Source: Thalassobaculum sp. OXR-137 (GTDB taxonomy: Bacteria > Pseudomonadota > Alphaproteobacteria > Thalassobaculales > Thalassobaculaceae). From it: a stretch of 64,000 nucleotides of DNA. Positions within the stretch are counted from its first letter, which is position 1; each line of letters begins with the position of its first letter. Below, piece after piece: positions 17,759-26,025 of the stretch. The stretch lies in the NCBI RefSeq assembly GCF_034377285.1, contig NZ_CP139715.1:682001-746000 (forward strand). Direction: 5' to 3'. The notes under the pieces are model-generated. The model was not told the origin of the DNA. It did no database searches and saw nothing but the letters and a program-made list of their open reading frames with translations. A program made the position numbers and the translations under genes.

Positions 17759-19561
17759 CTAAAACTGATCCTCGGCCAGGGCCATCACCGTCTCCCCGCC
17801 GGCGGTGATGGTGTCCAGCAGGGACGGCGCCTGGGCCAGAACGTGGTCGGCGTAGTGCCGCACCGTCACCAGCTTCGCCTCCAGATACCGCGCGTCGACA
17901 TCGCCGCCTTCCGACAGCAGCCGCCGCGCCGCCAGGCCCGACCGCGCCATCAGCCAGCCGCCGGCCACCAGGCCGAACAGCTTCAGGAACACCGCCGAGG
18001 GAGAAGCCGCCGCCGCCGGGTCGCCCGGCATGGTCGCCACCACCCAGTCGGTCGCCTCGGCCAGGGCCTTGCGGCCCGCCGACAGATGGCGGTGCATGGC
18101 GTGCAGGGTGGTGTCGCCCGCCGCGTGCTCGGAAAGCTCGGCGACGGTCAGGTCGATATCGGCCAGCAGTTCGCCCATGGCCGCCCCGCCGTCGCGGGAC
18201 ACCTTGCGACCGACCAGATCCAACGCCTGGACGCCGTTCGCCCCCTCGTAGATCGGCAGGATGCGGGCGTCGCGGTGATGCTGGGCGGCACCGGTCTCCT
18301 CGATGAAGCCCATGCCGCCATGGACCTGGATGTTGGTGGAGCAGATCTCCACCGCCGTATCGGTGCACCAGGCCTTGGCCACCGGGATCAGCAGGTCGAC
18401 CCGGCGCTGGGCCTTCGACGCAACGTCCTTGTCGGCGTGCCGGTCGGCGGTATCGATGGCGGCGGCGGTGTCGTAGACCAGCCCGCGCATCGCCTCGATC
18501 TGCGCCTTCATGGTCATCAGCATGCGGCGCACGTCCGGGTGGTGGATGATCGTCACGCCGTCGCTCGAGCCGTTGATCGCCCGGCTCTGGACCCGGTTGC
18601 GGGCATAGTCCACCGCCTGCTGGTAGGCGCGCTCGGCAATGGCCACGCCCTGCAGGCCGACGGCCAGTCGGGCGTTGTTCATCATGATGAACATGTACTC
18701 GATGCCGCGGTTTTCCTCGCCGACCAGCCAGCCGACCGCGCCCTCGTCCTCGCCATAGGCCATCACGCAGGTCGGGCTCGCATGGATGCCCAGCTTGTGC
18801 TCCAGACCGACCGGCCGCACGTCGTTGCGCGTGCCCGGATTGCCGTCGGCGTCGGGGATGAATTTCGGCACGATGTAGAGCGAGAGACCCTTGGTGCCGG
18901 CAATGCCGTCGGGCGAACGGGCCAGCACCAGATGCACGATGTTGGCGGTGCAGTCGTGGTCGCCCCAGGTGATGTAGATCTTCTGACCCTTCAGCCGGTA
19001 GCTGCCGTCGTCCCGCTTCTCCGCCTTGGTGCGGATAGCACCCAGATCCGTGCCGGCCTGGGGCTCGGTCAGGTTCATGGTGCCGGTCCACTCGCCGGAC
19101 ACCAGCTTGGGCAGGTACAGCGCCTTCTGCTCGTCGGAGCCGACCTCGCGCAGGGCGTCGATCGCCGCCTGGGTGAGCAGCGGGCACAGGCCGAAGGCGA
19201 GGTTGGCGCCCTGCCACATCTCCTGCAGCGCGGTGGAGACCAGCCAGGGCAGGCCCATGCCGCCGTATTCTTCCTCGAAGGGCGCGCCGTTCCAGCCGCC
19301 CTCGGCGAACTGGCGGTAGGCGTCCGGGAATCCGTTGGGTGTCCGCACAACGCCGTTTTCCAGCGTCGGCGGATACTTGTCGCCGACTGAGTTCAGCGGG
19401 GCGAGCACGTCGCCGGCGAGCTTACCGCCTTCCTCCAGGATCTGGGAGACCAGATCGGGGTCGGTGCCGTCGAGCCCGGGCAGGGCCGCGATGCGGTCGA
19501 GACCGACCACGTCGTTCAGCACGAAGCGCATGTCGCGCAGGGGGGCAGCGTAAGGGCTCAT
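17759..19561 (-). CDS. acyl-CoA dehydrogenase, long (~600 aa) DmdC-like form
   Basis: A 600-residue flavoenzyme with the full acyl-CoA dehydrogenase fold plus a C-terminal extension, as in DmdC-type and related long forms. Visible are the alphaproteobacterial opening SPYAAPLRDMRFVL, the FAD/substrate motif TMNLTEPQAGTDLGAI, the middle-domain YITWGDHD, and ILPIYEGANGVQALDLVGRK carrying the catalytic glutamate. It would oxidise an acyl-CoA to the enoyl-CoA and pass electrons to ETF. Chain-length or methylthio specificity cannot be read from sequence alone. I chose the ATG at 19561, with AGAGGA upstream, rather than the one 17 codons earlier. Confidence 0.92.
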   Translation of the reverse strand: MSPYAAPLRDMRFVLNDVVGLDRIAALPGLDGTDPDLVSQILEEGGKLAGDVLAPLNSVGDKYPPTLENGVVRTPNGFPDAYRQFAEGGWNGAPFEEEYGGMGLPWLVSTALQEMWQGANLAFGLCPLLTQAAIDALREVGSDEQKALYLPKLVSGEWTGTMNLTEPQAGTDLGAIRTKAEKRDDGSYRLKGQKIYITWGDHDCTANIVHLVLARSPDGIAGTKGLSLYIVPKFIPDADGNPGTRNDVRPVGLEHKLGIHASPTCVMAYGEDEGAVGWLVGEENRGIEYMFIMMNNARLAVGLQGVAIAERAYQQAVDYARNRVQSRAINGSSDGVTIIHHPDVRRMLMTMKAQIEAMRGLVYDTAAAIDTADRHADKDVASKAQRRVDLLIPVAKAWCTDTAVEICSTNIQVHGGMGFIEETGAAQHHRDARILPIYEGANGVQALDLVGRKVSRDGGAAMGELLADIDLTVAELSEHAAGDTTLHAMHRHLSAGRKALAEATDWVVATMPGDPAAAASPSAVFLKLFGLVAGGWLMARSGLAARRLLSEGGDVDARYLEAKLVTVRHYADHVLAQAPSLLDTITAGGETVMALAEDQF

Positions 19562-19737
19562 CACTCGCGTCCTCTTCCTCCCGCGCCGGCCGTCTTGCAG
19601 GGGCCCGGTCACGATCCTCGAAATCGAGCGCCCTTATATAGTCGCGATGACCGGGCGCCCAACCCAGGGACGACATATCTGTCGCCTGCGGAGAATCCTA
19701 CTCCGAAATGGGCGGGCGCCCAGCTTTCGTGTTGGCG

Positions 19738-21180
19738 TCAGAGCACCTTGCCCGGGTTGAAGATGCCCGTCGGGTCCAGGGTCGCCTTGATCGCCCGCAT
19801 CAGGTCCATGGAGACCGCGTCCTTGTAGTGGGCGAGTTCGCCGCGCTTCAGGCGGCCGATGCCATGCTCGGCGCTGATCGAGCCGCCCATCTCCACCACC
19901 GTGTCATGGACCGCCCGGTTGAACTCGTCCCAGCGCGCCAGGAAGGCCTTGCCGTCGCCGCCTTCGGGGACCTGCAGGTTGTAGTGCAGGTTGCCGTCGC
20001 CGACATGGCCAAAGCCGACCAGCCGCACCGTGGGGTCGATCTCCTCCACCTTCTTCCAGGCGGCATCGTAGAACTCGGCGATGCGCGAGACCGGAACGGA
20101 GACGTCGTGCTTGATCGACGCGCCCTCGATCTTCTGGCTCTCCGAGGCGTTCTCGCGCAGCTTCCAGAACTCCTGGCGCTGGGCCTCGTTCTGGGCGATG
20201 GCGGCGTCGATCACCAGCCCGGCCTCGAACGCGCCCTCCAGAATCGACTCCAGCCGCTCCGACAGCCCGCTCTCGCCGGACGCCGTGGAGACCAGTTCCA
20301 GCAGGACGTAGAACTCGTAGCGCTCGGCCAGCGGGTCCTCGCAGTCCGGCATGTGCTTGAGCACCAGGTCGATGACCAGCCGCGGCATCAGCTCGAAAGT
20401 CTCCACCGCGTCGCCGCTCTCCGCCCGGGCGCGGCCGAGCAGGGTGACGGCTGAGGCCACGTCCGGCACCGCGCAGAAGGCGCTACGCACGTCGGTCGGC
20501 TTGGGGAAGATCTTCAACACGGCGGCGGTGATGATGCCGAGCGTGCCTTCCGCACCGAGGAAGAGTTGCTTCAGGTCGTAGCCGGTATTGTCCTTGCGCA
20601 GGCCGCGCAGGCCGTTCCAGATCCGGCCGTCCGGCAGCACCACCTCAAGGCCGAGCACCAGCTCGCGGGCATTACCGTATTTCAGCACGTTGGTGCCGCC
20701 GGCATTGGTCGACAGGTTGCCGCCGATCATCGCGCTGCCCTCGGCGGCCAGCGACAGCGGGAAATAGCGGTCGGCGTCGGAGGCCACCTGCTGCAGGCTC
20801 TCCAGGATGCAGCCGGCCTCCACCGTCATGGTGTAGTTGTCCGGATCGACGGCACGGACCTTGTTCATGCGCGCCAGCGACAGGATGATCTCCTCGCCGC
20901 CCTCGTCCGGGGTCGAGCCGCCGCACAGGGAAGTGTTGCCGCCCTGGGGGACGATGGGGATGCCGGCCTCGGCGCAGACCGCGACCACGTCGGCCACTTC
21001 CTGGGTATTCGCCGGCTTCACCACCATGCGCGCCGAGCCGCCGTAGAGCCCGCGCCAGTCGGCCAGATGCGGCGCCATGGCGTCGGCGTCGTCGATCCAG
21101 CCCTTCGGGCCGACGATGGTCTTGATGCGCTCCAGAGCCTGGTCGGCGTCGTTGCGGGTGGCGGCGGCTGGCGCGGCCAT
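19738..21180 (-). CDS. FAD-linked D-2-hydroxyacid dehydrogenase (GlcD/D2HGDH family)
   Basis: A 480-residue FAD-binding type 4 oxidoreductase. The FAD domain shows IPIVPQGGNTSLCGGSTPDE and AMIGGNLSTNAGGTNVLKYG. The C-terminal FAD-oxidase domain ends with VGFGHVGDGNLHYNL, SAEHGIGRLKRGEL and GIFNPGKVL, which carry the metal-binding histidines and glutamate. Members oxidise D-2-hydroxyglutarate, D-lactate or glycolate; the overall pattern is closest to D-2-hydroxyglutarate dehydrogenase, but the substrate is inferred. The start at 21180 has GAGGAG 7 bases upstream. An alternative start lies 5 codons earlier. Confidence 0.92.
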   Translation of the reverse strand: MAAPAAATRNDADQALERIKTIVGPKGWIDDADAMAPHLADWRGLYGGSARMVVKPANTQEVADVVAVCAEAGIPIVPQGGNTSLCGGSTPDEGGEEIILSLARMNKVRAVDPDNYTMTVEAGCILESLQQVASDADRYFPLSLAAEGSAMIGGNLSTNAGGTNVLKYGNARELVLGLEVVLPDGRIWNGLRGLRKDNTGYDLKQLFLGAEGTLGIITAAVLKIFPKPTDVRSAFCAVPDVASAVTLLGRARAESGDAVETFELMPRLVIDLVLKHMPDCEDPLAERYEFYVLLELVSTASGESGLSERLESILEGAFEAGLVIDAAIAQNEAQRQEFWKLRENASESQKIEGASIKHDVSVPVSRIAEFYDAAWKKVEEIDPTVRLVGFGHVGDGNLHYNLQVPEGGDGKAFLARWDEFNRAVHDTVVEMGGSISAEHGIGRLKRGELAHYKDAVSMDLMRAIKATLDPTGIFNPGKVL

Positions 21181-21383
21181 GGGCAGTCTCCTCACGGTGA
21201 GGTATGGGACATGTGGATAACCCGATCATAAGGCTCCATCCCCGCACGACAAGATGCGTCCGCGATTGGTCCATTCACCGGGGCGGAAATTTGGCCTCAG
21301 GCGGAGGGGATGCTAGCCGAGCTTCCCAGCTGCTCCTCTGCTTTTGGTCATCCTGGCGCAGGTCAGGATCAACGCTCCCCCCT

Positions 21384-21495
21384 CACTCCCCGGATTTATT
21401 CCGGGGCCCACGGTTGGTCCTGCTCGGCAACCGGGGACCTTGCGTCGCCGCCCTCGCGCGGGCAGGGGTGGACCCCGGAATAAATCCGGGGAGTG
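21384..21495. repeat. Palindromic intergenic repeat, family B, copy 2
   Basis: A 112-base element with 28-base arms at 21384-21411 and 21468-21495 that match with one mismatch. It lies in the 337-base gap 21181-21517 between the FAD oxidoreductase start and the 3' end of the Sua5/TsaC gene. Apart from this element I see no gene in that gap; bases 21181-21383 must include the oxidoreductase promoter, which I could not resolve. Confidence 0.88.
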
Positions 21496-21517
21496 CTTTG
21501 AAAAATGGGAAAGTGTG

Positions 21518-22465
21518 TCACCCGCGCGGTGCCGCTGCCCGGCGCAGGCGGTCGTTGATCGCGGCCCCCAGCCCTGCTTCCGGGATCTGAGCGACCGCGA
21601 TGGCGGCCACGCCCTGCCGGTCCAGCGCGCGCAGCAGCGCGAAGAGATTGGCCGCCGCCTCCACCGGATCGCCCGTGGGGCTGAGATCGGCCTCCGCCCC
21701 CAGGTGCCCGGCGAAATCCAGCCCGACCTCGCCCGCCCGCAGTTCGGTGGCGTTCAACCGAACCGGCGCCGCCGGCGCGTAGTGGCTGGCCAGCATCCCC
21801 GGCGCGGTGATCGCATCCCCATGGCCGGCCAGCTCGATCGGTCCGACCAGCGCCTCGATCTGTTCCCGGGTGACCGAACCCGGCCGCAACAGCCGCGGCG
21901 TCTCGCCGGAAACGTCCAGCACCGTGCTCTCCAGCCCGACCGTGCACGCCCCGCCGTCGAGGATCACGTCCAGCCCGTCGAAGCCCTCGGCCGCCACATG
22001 GGCCGCATTGGTCGGGCTGACCCGGCCCGACCGGTTGGCGCTGGGGGCGGCGATGGGGCGGCCGACCTCCGCCAGCAGCGCGCGGGCGTCGGGCTTGCCG
22101 GGCACGCGGATCGCCACCGTCTCCAGCCCGGCGGAGGTCAGCCAGGCGATGGGACAGCCCTCGGCCCGGCGCAGCACCAGGGTCAGCGGTCCTGGCCAGA
22201 ACGCCTGCGCCACCGCCCGCGCGGCTTCCGTCGCCTGTCCAAGGGCGAAGGCGGTCTCCACATCGGGCACATGGCTGATCAGCGGATTGAAGCGCGGCCG
22301 GCCCTTGGCGGCGAAGATCTTGGCCACCGCCGTCTCGTCGGTGGCATCGGCGCCGAGCCCGTAGACGGTCTCGGTGGCGAAGGCGACGAGGCCGCCGGCA
22401 CGCAGGATCCGCGCCGCCTCGGCACGGGCGTCAGGGTCGTCGAGGGGGCGGATCGGTACGGACAT
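21518..22465 (-). CDS. L-threonylcarbamoyladenylate synthase, Sua5 form
   Basis: A 315-residue enzyme that makes threonylcarbamoyl-AMP from threonine, bicarbonate and ATP, the first step of the universal t6A modification at position 37 of ANN-decoding tRNAs. The YrdC domain (residues ~8-200) has AFATETVYGLGADA, KGRPRFNPLISHV, WPGPLTLVL, APSANRSGRVSPT and LDGGACTVGLESTV. A linker GSVTREQIE leads to a C-terminal Sua5 domain starting around GMLASHYAPAAPVRL, so this is the longer two-domain version rather than short TsaC. Function is essential in most bacteria. Confidence 0.93.
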   Translation of the reverse strand: MSVPIRPLDDPDARAEAARILRAGGLVAFATETVYGLGADATDETAVAKIFAAKGRPRFNPLISHVPDVETAFALGQATEAARAVAQAFWPGPLTLVLRRAEGCPIAWLTSAGLETVAIRVPGKPDARALLAEVGRPIAAPSANRSGRVSPTNAAHVAAEGFDGLDVILDGGACTVGLESTVLDVSGETPRLLRPGSVTREQIEALVGPIELAGHGDAITAPGMLASHYAPAAPVRLNATELRAGEVGLDFAGHLGAEADLSPTGDPVEAAANLFALLRALDRQGVAAIAVAQIPEAGLGAAINDRLRRAAAPRG

Positions 22466-22582
22466 GGCGGGGCAGGTGCCTCACGGGAGACGCAACGTCA
22501 AGTCGCGGTACTGTTTTGCAGTGCAGCATAGCCGTCGGCCCGCTACACTGCTCCGACAATCTTTAGAGGAGGGAGGGCCTGA

Positions 22583-23230
22583 ATGGCACGCATCCTCACC
22601 GTCGCCCAGCAGAAGGGCGGCGCCGGCAAGACAACGCTGGCCGCCCATCTCGCCGTGGCGATCGCCGAGACCGGTAAGTCCGTCGCCGTCGTCGATATCG
22701 ATCCCCAGGCCTCGCTGTCCTCCTGGTGGGACATGCGCACCGAGCTGGGCCTGCCCGAACCGTCCAACGGCAAGGGCAAGGGCAGCCTGTCGGTGCACCG
22801 GATCACCGGCTGGCGCACCGCCAACGAGGTCGAGAAACTGGCCCGCGACCACGACGTGGTGGTGGTCGACAGCCCGCCCCATGCCGAGACCGAGGCGAAG
22901 ATCGCCGTGCGGGTGGCGGATCTGGTGCTGGTGCCGCTGCAGCCGAGCCCGATGGATTTCTGGGCCACCCAGGCGACCCTGGACCTCGCCAAATCGGAGA
23001 AGACCGCCGCCCTGCTGGTGCTGAACCGGGTGCCGTCGCGCGCCTCCCTGACCGAGGCGATGACGGCGAAGACCGGCGAGATGGGGGCGAAGGTGGCGAA
23101 GGCGACCATCGGCAACCGCACCGCGCTGGCCGCCTCCCTGCTGGAGGGCAAGGGGGTGACCGAATATCAGAAGCGCGGCACCGCGGCGGCCGAGATCAAG
23201 GCGCTGGCCGCCGAGGTGATGAAGAAGTAG
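22583..23230 (+). CDS. orphan ParA-family ATPase
   Basis: A 215-residue P-loop ATPase of the ParA/MinD superfamily. It has the deviant Walker A QQKGGAGKTT (residues ~9-18), Walker A' region VVDIDPQASLSSWW, and Walker B DVVVVDSPPH. It lacks the N-terminal DNA-binding extension of large plasmid ParA proteins. No parB gene or parS-like repeats are nearby, so it is not an obvious partition module. Related small orphan ParAs position chemoreceptor arrays, flagella or other large complexes; which applies here is unknown. GAGGAGGGAGG precedes the ATG. It stands alone, divergent from the Sua5 gene. Confidence 0.88.
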   Translation: MARILTVAQQKGGAGKTTLAAHLAVAIAETGKSVAVVDIDPQASLSSWWDMRTELGLPEPSNGKGKGSLSVHRITGWRTANEVEKLARDHDVVVVDSPPHAETEAKIAVRVADLVLVPLQPSPMDFWATQATLDLAKSEKTAALLVLNRVPSRASLTEAMTAKTGEMGAKVAKATIGNRTALAASLLEGKGVTEYQKRGTAAAEIKALAAEVMKK

Positions 23231-23262
23231 AGGGCGTACCCGCACTCTCGATCTGGCCCCGG

Positions 23263-23418
23263 CCCTTCGACATGCCCCTGCGGGGCTGCTCAGGGCGAGG
23301 TCTCCATTAATTTCCAGATGACCTCGCCCTGAAATTTCCAGATGACCTCGCCCTGAGCAGCGCAGGCCCGGACTTGGTCCGGGTCGGAGCGTGTCGAAGG
23401 GTCGGAGCGTGTCGAAGG
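23263..23418. repeat. Composite repeat: inverted arms plus two tandem duplications
   Basis: Between the convergent ParA and acyl-CoA ligase genes. Perfect 17-base inverted arms lie at 23286-23302 and 23344-23360 (GACCTCGCCCTGAGCAG). An outer pair CCCTTCGACA (23263-23272) faces its complement, which occurs twice near 23391-23417. A 24-base unit is tandemly duplicated at 23309-23332 and 23333-23356. An 18-base unit GTCGGAGCGTGTCGAAGG is duplicated at 23383-23400 and 23401-23418. This looks like a palindromic element that grew by slippage. Nothing coding is supported. Confidence 0.85.
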
Positions 23419-23440
23419 GCCGGCCTGTCGCGCCTTTTCC

Positions 23441-25081
23441 CTACAGGTTCCGCGCCCGCTCCCGCAGGACGAATTTCTGCACCTTGCCAGTGGAGGTCTT
23501 CGGCAGCTCGCCGAACACCACCGTCTTCGGCGCCTTGAAATGCGCCATGTGCTCGCGGGCGAAGGCGATGAGCTGGGCCTCGGTCGCCTCCTTGCCGGGG
23601 CGCAGGGTGACGAAGGCGCAGGGGGTCTCGCCCCATTTCTCGTCCGGGCGGGCGACCACCGCCACGTCCATCACCGCCGGGTGCTTGTACAGCACACCCT
23701 CGACCTCGATCGTGGAGATGTTCTCGCCGCCGGAGATGATGATGTCCTTGGAGCGGTCCTTGAGCTCGATATAGCCGTCCTCGTGCATCACGCCGAGATC
23801 GCCGGTATGGAACCAGCCGCCCTTGAACGCCTTGTCGGTGGCCGACGGGTTCTTCAGATATCCCTTCATCACCACGTTCCCGCGCATCATGACCTCGCCC
23901 ATGGTCTCGCCGTCGGCGGGCACGGGCGCCAGGGTCTCGGCATCGGCGATGTAGAGGCCTTCCAGCGACGGGTAGCGCACGCCCTGGCGCGATTTCAGCG
24001 CCGCCTGCTCGTCCACTGGCTTGATCGACCACTCGTCGTGCCAGGCGCAGACCACAGCCGGGCCGTAGACCTCGGTCAGGCCGTAGACATGGGTGACGTC
24101 GATGCCCAGGTTCTGCATCCCGGCCAGGACCGGAGCCGGCGGCGGCGAGGCGGCGGTCATCATCTGGACCGATTGCGGGAAGGACTGCTTGGTCTGCTCG
24201 TCGGCGTTCAGCAGCATCGACATGACGATGGGCGCGCCGCAGAGATGGGTCACCCCCTCCTCGGCGAAGGCCTTGTAGATCGCCGAAGCCTCGACCTTGC
24301 GCAGGCAGACATGGGTGCCCGCCTGCACGGTGATGGTCCACGGAAAGCACCAGCCGTTGCAGTGGAACATCGGCAGGGTCCAGAGATAGACCGGGTGCAT
24401 CTTCATACCCCAGACCATGATGTTCCCCAGCGCGTTCAGATAGGCGCCGCGGTGGTGGTAGACCACGCCCTTGGGGTCGCCCGTCGTGCCGGACGTGTAG
24501 TTGAGGGCGATGGCATCCCACTCGTCGTCGGGCCGCACGCCCGCGAAATCCGGATCGCCCGTGGCGAGGAAGGATTCGTAGTCCACCTCGCCCAGCTTCT
24601 CGCCGCCCGGCCCTTCGCTGTCGTCGATGTCGATGACCAGGAGTTCGCGGTCGGTCAGGGTCAGGGCTTCGTTGATCACCGGCGCGAACTCGGTGTCGGT
24701 CAGCAGGACCTTGGCCTCGCCGTGATCGAGGATGAAGGCGATGGTGGCCGCGTCCAGGCGCGTGTTCAGCATGTTCAGCACACCACCGGCCATCGGCACG
24801 CCATGGGCCGCTTCCACCCCTTCCGGCGTGTTCGTCAGCATGGCCGCCACGGTGTCGTTCTTGCCCACCCCGCGCTTCGCCAGCGCCGAGGCCAGCCGGC
24901 GGCAGCGCTCTGCCGTCTGCGCCCAGGTGTAGCGCCGCTTGCCATGGGCGATGGCCAGCCGGTCCGGGAAGGTCGCGGCGGTGCGCACCAGGAAGCTCAA
25001 CGGCGACAACGGCACGTAGTTCGCGGCGTTGCGGTCGAGATCGGTTTCGAACGGATTATCGGCAGTAGCAGTAGCAGTCAT
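23441..25081 (-). CDS. acyl-CoA synthetase (AMP-forming)
   Basis: A 546-residue member of the ANL superfamily that activates a carboxylic acid to its CoA thioester through an acyl-AMP. It has the ATP loop NYTSGTTGDPKGVVYHHRG, the A5-type THVYGLTEVYGPA, the hinge WFHTGDLGVMHEDGYIELKDRSKD and the catalytic lysine in LPKTSTGKVQK. It is soluble and of the short/medium-chain type. Substrate is uncertain. An acyl-CoA dehydrogenase (17759-19561) and a propionyl-CoA ligase (26026-27927) lie on either side, compatible with fatty acid or branched-acid catabolism. GGAGAG precedes the ATG. Confidence 0.92.
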   Translation of the reverse strand: MTATATADNPFETDLDRNAANYVPLSPLSFLVRTAATFPDRLAIAHGKRRYTWAQTAERCRRLASALAKRGVGKNDTVAAMLTNTPEGVEAAHGVPMAGGVLNMLNTRLDAATIAFILDHGEAKVLLTDTEFAPVINEALTLTDRELLVIDIDDSEGPGGEKLGEVDYESFLATGDPDFAGVRPDDEWDAIALNYTSGTTGDPKGVVYHHRGAYLNALGNIMVWGMKMHPVYLWTLPMFHCNGWCFPWTITVQAGTHVCLRKVEASAIYKAFAEEGVTHLCGAPIVMSMLLNADEQTKQSFPQSVQMMTAASPPPAPVLAGMQNLGIDVTHVYGLTEVYGPAVVCAWHDEWSIKPVDEQAALKSRQGVRYPSLEGLYIADAETLAPVPADGETMGEVMMRGNVVMKGYLKNPSATDKAFKGGWFHTGDLGVMHEDGYIELKDRSKDIIISGGENISTIEVEGVLYKHPAVMDVAVVARPDEKWGETPCAFVTLRPGKEATEAQLIAFAREHMAHFKAPKTVVFGELPKTSTGKVQKFVLRERARNL

Positions 25082-25125
25082 TGTCGCTCTCCGGTGGTCG
25101 CGCAGACCCTAGCCGAGAACGCGAA

Positions 25126-25686
25126 TTATGCCCACACCCCGAGATGCTGGACCAGAATGACGCTGCCGATGCCGATCAGGATCAGCCCGCCGATGGCGCC
25201 CGCCGGCCGGCCGATGGCATTGCCGGCGGCCCGGCCCAGCAGCATGCCGAGACACGCCAGGACGAAGGTCACGGCGGCGATGGCGAGCGCGGTCGGCACC
25301 ACCGCATCCTCCATCAGCGCCAGCACGGCGCCGACGGCGAAGGTGTCGACGCTGGTGCCGATGGCGGTCAGCACGAGGGTCGGCCAGATCACCGCCGGGC
25401 CGCTATCGGCCTCGGACGGGACGATCAGGCTTTCCCAGATCATCTTGATGCCCACGCCCCCGAGGATGCCGAAGGCGATCCAGTGGTCGACCGCCGCCAC
25501 ATAGGTGTTGGCGGCATGCCCAAGCGACCAGCCGATCAGCAACGCCACCGTCTCCGCCGCGGCGAAGACCAAGGCGATGGTCAGGATATCGACGGCCCGA
25601 TGACGGTCCTGGCGCGCACCTTTTCCGATGGCGACGGTGAACGCGTCCGCCGAGACGCCGACGGCGAGGGCAAGGGTCGAAATCAT
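25126..25686 (-). CDS. MntP-family manganese efflux pump
   Basis: A 186-residue membrane protein with six hydrophobic helices in two repeats. The paired family motifs are LAVGVSADAFTVAIGKG at the N-terminus and AIGTSVDTFAVGAVLA in the second half, whose aspartates bind the ion in MntP. It would export Mn(II) from the cytoplasm. The ribosome site before the ATG at 25686 is weak (CCGGA). A strong sigma-70-like promoter lies 55-83 bases upstream. No convincing manganese riboswitch was found in the short leader. The gene ends 44 bases before the acyl-CoA synthetase start, so read-through is possible. Confidence 0.87.
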   Translation of the reverse strand: MISTLALAVGVSADAFTVAIGKGARQDRHRAVDILTIALVFAAAETVALLIGWSLGHAANTYVAAVDHWIAFGILGGVGIKMIWESLIVPSEADSGPAVIWPTLVLTAIGTSVDTFAVGAVLALMEDAVVPTALAIAAVTFVLACLGMLLGRAAGNAIGRPAGAIGGLILIGIGSVILVQHLGVWA

Positions 25687-25740
25687 TCCGGGTCCGCCGG
25701 TCTGTGGATGGGCACCGCAGCGCCCCTGTGGGATGCCCCG

Positions 25741-25769
25741 TATATAGCGACCTCCGGCGGGGAAGTCAA
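25741..25769 (-). promoter_or_regulatory. Sigma-70-type promoter for the MntP gene
   Basis: On the minus strand a -35 box TTGACT (25764-25769) and a -10 box TATATA (25741-25746) are separated by exactly 17 bases. Transcription would begin near 25734, giving a ~48-base leader in which GGGCA can pair with UGCCC. It stands in the 339-base gap 25687-26025 between divergent MntP and PrpE genes. The rest of that gap is AT-rich at 25770-25820, then contains only the PrpE leader, with no supported gene. Confidence 0.6.
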
Positions 25770-26025
25770 AAATTAGGCAAAGCTAACTTTATGATATTAA
25801 AGAGAGTTTCTTACATGGAGGATGACATCTATACCCCCCTCAATCTTCTTAGTCGGCCGCCGGACGGGACCGGTCCGGCCGGCGACTAAACCTGTCCGCG
25901 ATCCCGCCCGGCCGGCAGCCGCGGCAATGCTGCCGCTTAACAAGACCGCCACCTCGCGCATAGAGTTCGCAGAAGAACGAACAGACGGACCGACAACGGT
26001 CCCGCCGACAAGGGAGGCCGCGACG

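Noticed and set aside
17759-25081. DMSP demethylation pathway (DmdB-DmdC) from the acyl-CoA dehydrogenase and acyl-CoA synthetase
   Set aside because: The dehydrogenase has DmdC-like length, but the synthetase does not resemble the DmdB I know, the genes are not adjacent, and dmdA and dmdD are absent from the window.
25687-25740. Possible yybP-ykoY manganese riboswitch before the MntP gene
   Set aside because: The leader predicted from the promoter is about 48 bases and contains only one short stem. I could not find the conserved bulge elements of that riboswitch.
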